DNA of 5,424 nt from an uncultured Eubacteriales bacterium (lineage in GTDB: Bacteria; Bacillota; Clostridia; Monoglobales; Monoglobaceae): assembly GCA_905205855.1 (NCBI GenBank), contig CAJLFL010000143.1:1-5424 (forward strand). The letters run 5' to 3'. This document shows positions 1 through 5,424 of this stretch, in pieces; positions within the stretch are counted from its first letter, which is position 1, and the number at the start of each line of letters is the position of its first letter. The translations under genes and the position numbers were made by a program. The notes under the pieces were generated by a model. That model had not been told where the DNA came from. It searched no databases and saw only the letters and a program-made list of their open reading frames with translations.

Positions 1-23
1 ATTTCATGCTAAATTACAGCTAG

Positions 24-54
24 GGGCTGAAAGCCGAAATCCGGCTCTCAGCCC
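24..54. repeat. 12-bp GC-rich hairpin of unknown role
   Basis: GGGCTGA (24-30) pairs with TCAGCCC (48-54), and AGCCG (32-36) pairs with CGGCT (42-46). There is a single A/C mismatch, and the loop is AAATC. On the plus strand the hairpin is followed by a run of A, not T. On the minus strand the T run comes before the stem. It therefore does not fit a standard intrinsic terminator in either direction. It could be a dispersed palindromic repeat, an element end or a recombination hotspot. The stem is seen directly; the role is unknown. Confidence 0.55.
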
Positions 55-99
55 AAAAAAAACACTTAGATTATATGATCATTTTGGAGCCTAATTTGA

Positions 100-249
100 G
101 GTTTACACAAAATGAGGGATTGCCCTTCCGTTTCCCTTAAAAACTGTCATTTTCTTGTCGGTTTTAAAGACTATACCTACTTCAGCTCCCAATTTAAAAA
201 ATACGCGGGATGTTCACCGGGAAATTATATCAAAAAATTTAAAAAATAA
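100..249 (+). pseudogene. AraC-family transcriptional regulator, C-terminal remnant
   Basis: This frame is open from just after a TGA at 97-99 to TAA at 247-249. From about 148 it reads FLVGFKDYTYF, then FKKYAGCSPGNYIKKF and the stop. That is the second helix-turn-helix of the AraC/XylS family, whose usual pattern is IA-x-x-VGF-x-D-x-x-YF-x-x-x-FKK-x-x-G-x-(S/T)P-x-x-Y, placed correctly at a protein C-terminus. Resemblance may reach back to SLKN near 133, but the conserved IA before the VGF motif is replaced by CH. Nothing upstream resembles the first helix-turn-helix or the sensor domain. A complete AraC regulator is about 250-300 residues or longer, so this is a truncated tail and probably inactive. 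It points toward the enzyme operon and shares a terminator with it. AraC proteins often sit beside glycan-utilisation operons, so the intact gene may once have regulated this one (inference). Confidence 0.68.
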
Positions 250-297
250 AATATGGCATACCATGGTTTTCTGAAAGCCATGACATGCCATATTTTA
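247..297. terminator. Bidirectional intrinsic terminator between convergent genes
   Basis: The arms 247-259 and 285-297 pair over 13 bp and include ATGGCAT with ATGCCAT. After a 2x2 internal loop, CATGG (262-266) pairs with CCATG (278-282), and a T/A-rich extension closes on a short loop around 271-273. The plus strand leaves the stem into TTTTATAA and the minus strand into ATTTTATTTTTT, so it can end transcription from both sides. The outer arms contain the stop codon of the AraC remnant (247-249) and that of the esterase (295-297). Confidence 0.8.
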
Positions 298-1311
298 TAA
301 GTTTAATTCAGATCGAATGAAAGCGGTAAGTTCATCCGCAATCCTTTTTTGTCCTTTTCGGTTCGGGTGACCGTCCCCGCCTACTTCCTCTTGTTCCGGC
401 TCGACGATATTGATATGCAAAGAGTAAAAATGCATATCTGATTTTTTGATATCTTCAAACAGGGATTGCATCATATCGCAATACCCATTTGTCATCATAC
501 CATAGATCCATATAATATCGGTATCCGGCATATCCTGCCGAATCATCTGAATAAACGCAAGCATTCCCTTCCGCATCTCATCATCCGAAACGCCGGCCGC
601 AAAGTCATTGGTTCCCAAGGCAATCACAATCAAATCAGGTTTTTTTGAAAAATCCATCTCAATCGGCAGATGCCGGCTTTTTTGCTTGTAATAGTTCTTC
701 ATCGGCTCGCTTCTGTCACCGTCCCAAACCGATACAATTCCATGCCCGGACACAGCGCAGACATAGGCATCAGCATGAAAGCTTAAAGCCGTCTGATTAG
801 CATAAGAAACTGAATAATCATTATTGCACTGCATTTTTTCATTTGTGATCGGATCGGTAAGCGATGCATAAGCATTGGTTATAGAATCCCCGTAAAAATC
901 GAACCTCATTCCAGGAGCCGGCGGCGTTTTCAATAATGCGTCAATTCCCTTTTTGCCAAAATCAATGCCACTAATAAACAGGTATTGCTCCGGGAAAAAC
1001 AATTCTGTAATTCTCATGATTTTAAATGTATGCTCTTTGTTTTCAAGGCCGTCTATCACCAAGACTTCCTTGGAATCCATAATCGCAAATTTTTGCGCAA
1101 TTCCGTCGATCTCACTGTATACATAAATAGGATCCTTATCCGCCGGATTAAGCTTATATGCATCGGTTTCAAAGAATACCCTGATTGAATCTCCAAAAAA
1201 CCGCAAACTAAGCCCTGCGCCGACCCAATCTACATTCAGCATATCGTGATACAGGGCGCATCTCCCATGCATGATGATTTTATCCTGTATTTCAGCTATA
1301 CTTAATTTCAC
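295..1311 (-). CDS. Two-domain SGNH/GDSL carbohydrate esterase, CE2-like
   Basis: This is a predicted acyl (probably acetyl) ester hydrolase acting on decorated oligosaccharides. Numbering from GTG at 1311 gives 338 residues. Residues ~1-130 look like a beta-rich N-terminal domain (VDWVGAGLSLRFFGDS near 28-43). The SGNH hydrolase domain follows: block I FYGDSI with nucleophile Ser143, SGHGIV with a block II-type Gly near 189, GTND with Asn235, and DGHPN with Asp313 and His315. A beta-sandwich before an SGNH domain is the layout of CE2 deacetylases, some of which act on mannan. The family call rests on layout, so another SGNH esterase family is possible. No signal peptide is seen, so it is cytoplasmic. 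It is the last gene of the operon, 16 nt after the GH2 stop. The frame stays open to another GTG at 1359, but that start would overlap GH2 and lacks a ribosome binding site, so GTG 1311 with GGGAGGA at 1327-1321 is preferred. Confidence 0.85.
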   Translation of the reverse strand: MKLSIAEIQDKIIMHGRCALYHDMLNVDWVGAGLSLRFFGDSIRVFFETDAYKLNPADKDPIYVYSEIDGIAQKFAIMDSKEVLVIDGLENKEHTFKIMRITELFFPEQYLFISGIDFGKKGIDALLKTPPAPGMRFDFYGDSITNAYASLTDPITNEKMQCNNDYSVSYANQTALSFHADAYVCAVSGHGIVSVWDGDRSEPMKNYYKQKSRHLPIEMDFSKKPDLIVIALGTNDFAAGVSDDEMRKGMLAFIQMIRQDMPDTDIIWIYGMMTNGYCDMMQSLFEDIKKSDMHFYSLHINIVEPEQEEVGGDGHPNRKGQKRIADELTAFIRSELNL

Positions 1312-1320
1312 TAAAGCACA

Positions 1321-1327
1321 TCCTCCC
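1321..1327 (-). promoter_or_regulatory. Ribosome binding site that fixes the esterase start
   Basis: The minus strand reads GGGAGGA directly after the GH2 stop codon (1330-1328), about 10 nt before the in-frame GTG at 1311. The ATG inside the sequence GGAGGATG is out of frame and meets a stop after nine codons. This site supports translation starting at GTG 1311, not at the upstream GTG 1359. Confidence 0.6.
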
Positions 1328-3748
1328 TTACCTGCGCGCACTAAGAATATCCGCGTCACTGATTATTTTTACTCTTTCTTTTATCTGCTCTTCGGTTAAT
1401 GCTGTATCAAAGGTAACCAAAATCGTTTTATCGGAGGTTATATCAAAATAGTTATCCGAAAAAGCAATCACTTCACCCGGAATATCGATAAATGCATTGC
1501 GTACAAACCGATCCGATGTAATGTAAAGTTCTGCCGTTTGGACATTTTTCTTTATATCGATTTGAATCTTTGCTTTCGGGATTTTCAACTTTCTCGGCGG
1601 ATTCACCACAAGGGTTTCGACAGAAACTCTGTTTCCCCCGCAGTCCGTCAGCACCGCCTCGACAAAGACATCTTTTCTCTTCTTCATCAATGCTTCTGTA
1701 ATCCCGGTACGGATATCACAATCCGCAGACAATGCTTTCGCGTCAATATCGTATGTTTCATCTGAAATGATATTGAAATCCATATCCTTAAGATACACGC
1801 TGACATGACCGCTAAAATCTTTTAAAGTTTCATTTGATATATGAACCCTGACAGCGGCATCTTTTGTATACACCGACAGGTGAATCGGTGCAAAGCACCT
1901 CTTCGCGATATAATGAACCGGTTTCCACTTTCCAAGGCTGTCAACCGACGACCAGGACGCAACCGGCCAAATATCGTTAAGCTGCCAGTATAAAACTCCC
2001 ATACACCTTCCGCGGTTACGCCGATAGTGCTCAAATGTATATTTCAATCCCTCGGCCTGACAAAACTGCGAGGCCGCTGCAATTTTATCAAATGTTTTTG
2101 GCAATCCGTACTGTTCCCCGATATATCGCAATATTTTAGCGGTCCCCATCATACCCGCCTTCTGATGGTTATCCATCTCATCGGTAAACAGATCCATTTG
2201 TTCATCCGATATCACCGATCTTAATGCGTCCATGGACGGAAATGACTCAATCCCGAATTCCGAACAAAATCTCGAATAATCCTCCCTAAGACTGTCCAGC
2301 GAACTGCCGACATTCCATTGCGTCCAAACATGATTATCCCCGTCATGCTGATCGTGGGATTCTAAAAGCTTACCTTCGGTCGACGGCGATGACGGCCAAT
2401 AAAAAATATCCGGCGCCAATCGGCTGCAAATACTCGGCAAAGTTTTATAAAACAACGTTTTATAATCCGCAAGCATCTTGTCGTTTGGAAGTCCTCTTTC
2501 CCAATAAGCCATCGATTCTTCGATTTCATTGTTTCCACACAAAAGCCCGAGCGAGGCATGGTGGCGAACTCTTTTTATAAACTGCTCCGCCTCGATGGAA
2601 ATTGTTTCTAGGAGCGCTTCACTGAGATTGATATCCGTGCATGCAAACATAAAGTCCTGCCATACAATGATTCCCATCTCATCGCAAATATCAAAAAAAT
2701 CATCGCCGGGGTAATATCCTCCGCCCCAGACTCTGATGCAGTTAAAATTTGCATCCTTAGAATCCTTCAGCAGTTGATAGGTATCATCATAACAAATCTC
2801 AGACAGTATATTCTTTTCCGGTATATAATTGGCGCCCTTTGCAAAAATCTTCTTTCCGTTTAATTTAAAGCAAAATTCACGCCCCCATTCATCGTAATCC
2901 CGACTGAGTTCGAGCGTTCTGAGCCCGATTCTCTTTTTTATCCTATCAATTTCTTTCCCATGCCTTTTTAAAACAAAGCATATGTCATAAAGATTTTGAT
3001 CCTCCAACCCGTTAACCCACCACAATTTTGGGTTTTCTAACACGATTGTACACTTGCGATCCAAAAACGCGTAAGTTTTTCCTTCAAATTCAGCCACAAC
3101 ATCAAGGTCTTTGCAATCCTCCGTAAGATCGACAGATAAATTGAGTGCAACGGTATCCTTCCCATGAATCTGTCTGATTTCAAAATCCTTGATTCTGGGT
3201 GTATCATAGGCATCAATGTATACCGGTTTCCAGATTCCCATGTCCAGCATCCTGGGTCCCCAATCCCAGCCGCCCATGTGATAGGCCTTCCTTAGGTAAG
3301 GGTTTCCGGGATACATGCTCTCGACAGACCACACCGGCTCTTTTGCATACATCGCGTCCATATATGCCGTCGGCGATTGAATGTGTACCTCCAGCGTGTT
3401 TTTCCCCGACACAACATATCTCTTTATGTCAGCTAAATATCGGCGATGCATATTATCTGTATTGAGGATTTTATTGCCGTTGAGTCTGACCTCTGCCAGT
3501 GTGTCAATGCCTTCAAAAACAATTTCCACATTACGGCTCTGCATCCATTCGTCCAACCCATCAAACTCCGCGGTAAACAAAACGTCCCCATCTGCAACAT
3601 CATAATACTTTTGTTCATTGCATCCGATATACGGATGCGCAATGACCTTGTTTTCAATCAAAACGCCGTAGAGAGAACACGGCGTCTTACATGTAAAACT
3701 TCCAAAACATTCAGAATGCATCTTCCAATGATTTAGTGCAATCTTCAT
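1328..3748 (-). CDS. GH2 beta-mannosidase
   Basis: This 806-residue enzyme is predicted to remove terminal beta-mannosyl residues from the non-reducing end of manno-oligosaccharides (EC 3.2.1.25), with retention of configuration. The sugar-binding jelly roll spans ~1-180 and carries GGWDWGPR (159-166) and GIWKPVYID (171-179), both typical of beta-mannosidases within GH2. An Ig-like domain follows (~185-285), then a TIM barrel (~290-625). LCGNNE gives acid/base Glu408 and CSEFG gives nucleophile Glu497, followed by YWQLNDIWPVASWSS (588-602). C-terminal Ig-like domains run to the end. Length is typical for the family. There is no signal peptide, so it is cytoplasmic. The start is firm: AGGAGG at 3761-3756 sits 7 nt before the ATG. 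The gene lies 66 nt after GH5 and its stop codon directly abuts the esterase ribosome binding site, so the three genes are probably co-transcribed. Activity on other beta-glycosides cannot be excluded, but the WDWGPR motif argues for mannoside. Confidence 0.93.
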   Translation of the reverse strand: MKIALNHWKMHSECFGSFTCKTPCSLYGVLIENKVIAHPYIGCNEQKYYDVADGDVLFTAEFDGLDEWMQSRNVEIVFEGIDTLAEVRLNGNKILNTDNMHRRYLADIKRYVVSGKNTLEVHIQSPTAYMDAMYAKEPVWSVESMYPGNPYLRKAYHMGGWDWGPRMLDMGIWKPVYIDAYDTPRIKDFEIRQIHGKDTVALNLSVDLTEDCKDLDVVAEFEGKTYAFLDRKCTIVLENPKLWWVNGLEDQNLYDICFVLKRHGKEIDRIKKRIGLRTLELSRDYDEWGREFCFKLNGKKIFAKGANYIPEKNILSEICYDDTYQLLKDSKDANFNCIRVWGGGYYPGDDFFDICDEMGIIVWQDFMFACTDINLSEALLETISIEAEQFIKRVRHHASLGLLCGNNEIEESMAYWERGLPNDKMLADYKTLFYKTLPSICSRLAPDIFYWPSSPSTEGKLLESHDQHDGDNHVWTQWNVGSSLDSLREDYSRFCSEFGIESFPSMDALRSVISDEQMDLFTDEMDNHQKAGMMGTAKILRYIGEQYGLPKTFDKIAAASQFCQAEGLKYTFEHYRRNRGRCMGVLYWQLNDIWPVASWSSVDSLGKWKPVHYIAKRCFAPIHLSVYTKDAAVRVHISNETLKDFSGHVSVYLKDMDFNIISDETYDIDAKALSADCDIRTGITEALMKKRKDVFVEAVLTDCGGNRVSVETLVVNPPRKLKIPKAKIQIDIKKNVQTAELYITSDRFVRNAFIDIPGEVIAFSDNYFDITSDKTILVTFDTALTEEQIKERVKIISDADILSARR

Positions 3749-3797
3749 TTTTCATCCTCCTGCTCCACACAACTGTGCTTTTTATTACCGTCTGCTG

Positions 3798-3819
3798 TAT
3801 AAACGCACTTCGTTTTATA
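3798..3819 (-). other. Small stem-loop at the GH5-GH2 junction
   Basis: TATAAACG (3798-3805) pairs with CGTTTTATA (3811-3819) if one T is bulged, around the loop CACTT. The arm overlaps the GH5 stop codon (3817-3815). No U run follows in the transcript, so it should not fully stop transcription into GH2. It might act in mRNA processing or partial attenuation, or it may be chance in AT-rich sequence. Confidence 0.3.
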
Positions 3820-4849
3820 AATGCTTTTGCATGATGTCAAGCATTTTTCGATCCAATTTGTGTCCATAAAAATCCTCGTACACAACATCGTCTCTTTCAC
3901 TGTCAATAATGCCGAATATTCCATAGAGATTCCACATAGCCCAGCCAAACTTCTTTTCATTTAAAACCGTCAAAATATCATCGAGCCATGCCAATGCCAC
4001 GTTGTGCGGCGTAAAATTCGCACAGCCAAGTTCACCACACATTACATTTGCACTGTATATCTCCGAAATGGACTTCCACATATCCATGGATTGTTCAAAT
4101 TTTTCTTTATTATATTCGATACGCTTTCCGCAGCCGTCGATTCTGTAACCGCCCGGCCAAACGGGCGTTTCCGTACAGAATGTCTTGGAAAATCGATAAT
4201 GCGTCAGCGACTCCGGACCGTAGGCGCGCGTTGAATGAATACAGTTTGGCATCTCTTCCGTCATCATCAATACATTCGGATATTCTCCCCAACTGAGGCC
4301 ATCAACTACAAAGTATCTTTGCGGCGAGATTTTGACGATGTCTTCTATCACTCTATTGCAAACCCTTGTATAATCAGCGATATTGACTACAATATCCGGT
4401 TCGTTGATAATATTAAAGCTCAGTCTGTCCGATGAAACATTTTGATATCTCTCTGCAATCGCATGCCAGTGATGAACAAAGGCATCCAATGCTTTGTCAT
4501 CGCTCCAAAGGTCAAGCTTTTCCTCTATTTTTTCATCCTTGTTGATGCAGTACCCAACCCCTCTGTGCATAGCGATATTGATGTGCAAATTGTATTTTTC
4601 GGCGTATTCCACCGCTCGGTCAAGTTCTGCCAATCTGTCATAATTAATGTAAAAGGGTCGATCCACATCACCCCACAACCGATAGGATAACGGAATCCGC
4701 ACAAAATTAAACCCCAGTTCTGCAATGATTTTAAAATCAAATTCCTTAAAACCGCTCAGCACATTTTCTCTGATTACACTGGACTCCTTTGAACAAAACA
4801 TATTTAAAAGATTAAAGCCCCGCCAAGATGATATCAAGTCCGCATTCAT
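3815..4849 (-). CDS. GH5 family glycoside hydrolase (cellulase/mannanase superfamily), intracellular
   Basis: This is a retaining clan GH-A TIM-barrel enzyme of 344 residues from ATG 4849. It opens with WRGFNLLNMF near residue 9. Conserved points follow in order: FVRIPLSY with Arg51, AMHRGVGYCIN with His95, FNIINEPD with acid/base Glu150, a His205/Tyr210 pair in IHSTRAYGP, nucleophile Glu273 in CGELG, and the C-terminal GWAMWNLYGIFGIID. Length fits a single-domain GH5. There is no signal peptide or carbohydrate-binding module, so it probably cleaves imported oligosaccharides. The subfamily cannot be assigned by eye; beta-mannanase or mannosidase fits the neighbours, and beta-glucanase or glucosidase is the alternative. 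The frame extends to ATG 4918, but that codon lies inside the promoter -35 region. ATG 4849 has GGAGAGG about 9 nt upstream. The ATG at 4867 overlaps that ribosome binding site and is less likely. This is the first gene of the operon. Confidence 0.9.
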   Translation of the reverse strand: MNADLISSWRGFNLLNMFCSKESSVIRENVLSGFKEFDFKIIAELGFNFVRIPLSYRLWGDVDRPFYINYDRLAELDRAVEYAEKYNLHINIAMHRGVGYCINKDEKIEEKLDLWSDDKALDAFVHHWHAIAERYQNVSSDRLSFNIINEPDIVVNIADYTRVCNRVIEDIVKISPQRYFVVDGLSWGEYPNVLMMTEEMPNCIHSTRAYGPESLTHYRFSKTFCTETPVWPGGYRIDGCGKRIEYNKEKFEQSMDMWKSISEIYSANVMCGELGCANFTPHNVALAWLDDILTVLNEKKFGWAMWNLYGIFGIIDSERDDVVYEDFYGHKLDRKMLDIMQKHL

Positions 4850-4886
4850 ATATCTGCACCTCTCCATATTCAGAATACTTATTAGT

Positions 4887-4915
4887 TTTATATCATAAAC
4901 AAAAATGACAGTCAA
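4887..4915 (-). promoter_or_regulatory. Sigma-A promoter of the GH5-GH2-esterase operon
   Basis: The minus strand has TTGACT (4915-4910), a 17-bp spacer and TATAAA (4892-4887). The spacer ends in TGA, which gives an extended -10. Transcription should start near 4880, leaving a leader of about 30 nt before ATG 4849. The -35 box lies within the perfect 9-bp palindrome TGACAGTCA (4906-4914). TATTCAGAATA (4867-4877), just past the start site, is also palindromic. Either could bind a regulator. Confidence 0.82.
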
Positions 4916-4938
4916 CACAATGATTTTAATTTGTGGGA

Positions 4939-4961
4939 TTTGGACACCTTAAATGTCAAAA
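4939..4961. promoter_or_regulatory. Candidate operator between divergent promoters
   Basis: TTTGGACA (4939-4946) and TGTCAAAA (4954-4961) form an imperfect inverted repeat. Eight of 11 positions per half are symmetric about 4950. The spacing suits a dimeric regulator. It sits almost centrally between the two divergent -35 boxes, where one protein could control both promoters. The symmetry is seen directly; the regulator is unknown, and LacI, GntR or AraC families are all possible. Confidence 0.5.
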
Positions 4962-4968
4962 ATGAACA

Positions 4969-4997
4969 TTGAAATCAAGATATGTTTGTATTATATT
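4969..4997 (+). promoter_or_regulatory. Sigma-A promoter of the truncated oxidoreductase
   Basis: TTGAAA (4969-4974), a 17-bp spacer and TATATT (4992-4997) each match the consensus at five of six positions. Transcription should start near 5004, about 36 nt before ATG 5040. The promoter is back to back with that of the enzyme operon and appears undamaged, although the gene behind it is not. Confidence 0.75.
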
Positions 4998-5039
4998 AAG
5001 AGTGTCAGATGAACACAAGCGCAAAAAAGGGGTAATGGA

Positions 5040-5102
5040 ATGTATCCTGTTGTTTTAATCGGCTACGGACATATGGGAGCCGTCCATCTTGATGATATCT
5101 AA
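5040..5102 (+). pseudogene. Gfo/Idh/MocA-type oxidoreductase, N-terminal fragment only
   Basis: ATG 5040 follows AAGGGG (5027-5032) with 7 nt spacing and a good promoter. The 20 codons read MYPVVLIGYGHMG then AVHLDDI before TAA (5100-5102). This is the first beta strand and dinucleotide-binding turn of Gfo/Idh/MocA sugar dehydrogenases: hydrophobic strand, G-x-G-x-M-G, then VHL. The full proteins have about 330-400 residues. None of the three frames after the stop continues a Rossmann fold, so this is not a simple nonsense mutation; the rest of the gene is absent. Such enzymes are common in sugar-utilisation loci, which suggests it once worked with the divergent operon. A second ATG (5035) in another frame gives only seven codons. 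A short functional peptide or regulatory leader is possible but less likely. Confidence 0.65.
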
Positions 5103-5315
5103 TTGATTTTTTCATATTACCCTTCCTTCCGTTTTGATATATCCCACATTTCGGAAATACGCCGATACTTTTCATCAATTCATACAATCATTTTACCACT
5201 TAGGATTTGTGATTTGTTTAAAATTTTAGTAATGATGTTTAAAAAAATATACAACCTATCCCTTACCGCCTTGTAATTATGAAGGCTTTGTGGTAAATTG
5301 TAATTGTAAAACGAT
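5103..5315. other. AT-rich intergenic stretch with no convincing gene
   Basis: No frame on either strand here looks protein-coding. The minus strand has a purine-rich GGAAGGAAGGG (5130-5120) 4 nt before an ATG at 5115, which looks like a gene start. Its frame enters the reversed oxidoreductase fragment after a few codons and stops at about 5005. On the plus strand, TTGTAA (5271-5276), 17 bp, then TGG-TAAATT (-10 at 5294-5299) is a weak extended -10 promoter candidate for the frame starting at 5316, and would leave a leader of only about 10 nt. Confidence 0.4.
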
Positions 5316-5424
5316 ATGATGAAAAATGTATGTATCTATGGGGTCGTTGATAAGGAAATCGGCCGCGCCGAGGAAGGCGACCTGATCGAATATTATCGCT
5401 ATCCCGATAGGGAATACAAAACAA
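5316..5424 (+). CDS. Hypothetical protein, N-terminal part, cut by window edge
   Basis: An open frame starts at ATG 5316 (or ATG 5319) and runs 36 codons off the right edge. In-frame stops at 5301 and 5307 exclude a start further upstream. The beginning reads MMKNVCIYGVVDKE, followed by an acidic stretch and a tyrosine-rich part (EYYRYPDREYKT). Base composition rises in GC compared with the AT-rich spacer before it, and the codons look protein-like. No clear ribosome binding site precedes it, only a weak promoter candidate, so translation might be nearly leaderless. I do not recognise the family. The opening strand loosely recalls some recombinases, but their catalytic serine motif is not seen. 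It has no visible link to the sugar operon. Confidence 0.5.
   Translation, partial: MMKNVCIYGVVDKEIGRAEEGDLIEYYRYPDREYKT

Noticed and set aside
2..94. Plus-strand open frame from the left edge to TAA 92-94
   Set aside because: It contains the 24-54 hairpin, shows no family motif and does not match the AraC remnant frame, so there is no support for it as a gene tail.
3199..3465. Plus-strand frame of 88 codons opposite GH2
   Set aside because: It is antisense to conserved GH2 motifs (including WDWGPR), is rich in Pro, Cys and Ser as expected of antisense translation, and has no start signals.
3745..3960. Minus-strand frame overlapping the GH5 end and the GH5-GH2 gap
   Set aside because: It lies mostly inside the GH5 coding region in another frame, shows no family motif, and ends in the GH2 ribosome binding region. 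It is a shadow frame.
4850..4918. N-terminal extension of GH5 from ATG 4918
   Set aside because: The start codon lies in the -35 region of the operon promoter, so the predicted transcript would not contain it. A good ribosome binding site precedes ATG 4849.
5005..5187. Minus-strand 60-codon frame across the oxidoreductase fragment
   Set aside because: As a whole it has no recognisable family and reads through the reverse of a recognisable gene start and its leader. Only its internal ATG 5115 with an upstream purine run is notable, and that is reported as a possible breakpoint.
5398..5410. Short palindrome CTATCCCGATAG near the right edge
   Set aside because: It has only five paired bases, lies inside a likely coding frame, and is expected by chance.

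Overview
The window looks like a low-to-moderate GC Firmicute, probably a plant-fibre-degrading Clostridia/Lachnospiraceae-type bacterium. The evidence is strong AGGAGG-like ribosome binding sites, textbook sigma-A promoters and AT-rich spacers. This placement is inferred from style and gene content, not from any marker gene.

The core is a compact minus-strand operon of three carbohydrate-active enzymes, read from right to left. They are a GH5 glycoside hydrolase (4849 to 3815), a GH2 beta-mannosidase-type enzyme (3748 to 1328) and a two-domain SGNH/GDSL carbohydrate esterase resembling family CE2 (1311 to 295). None has a signal peptide or membrane segment, so all three should act in the cytoplasm on imported oligosaccharides. 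The simplest reading is a mannan (or mixed beta-mannoside) module: the esterase removes O-acetyl groups, the GH5 enzyme cleaves internal or terminal beta-linkages, and the GH2 enzyme releases mannose from the non-reducing end. No transporter or intact regulator lies in the window.

The operon starts from a near-consensus promoter at 4915-4887 (TTGACT, 17 bp, TATAAA). This promoter lies back to back with another near-consensus promoter on the plus strand at 4969-4997 (TTGAAA, 17 bp, TATATT). A 23-bp imperfect palindrome (4939-4961) lies between them and is a good operator candidate. The plus-strand promoter and a good ribosome binding site lead into only the first 20 codons of a Gfo/Idh/MocA-type NAD(P)-dependent oxidoreductase, which then stops.

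The left flank (1-294) holds a plus-strand remnant of the last ~40 codons of an AraC-family regulator. It ends at a large convergent hairpin that also terminates the operon. An unexplained 12-bp hairpin lies at 24-54. The right flank (5103-5315) has no convincing gene. From 5316 an unrecognised reading frame runs off the right edge. A working operon bordered by a regulator tail on one side and an oxidoreductase head on the other is the most unusual aspect of the window, and suggests rearrangement or deletion at both borders.
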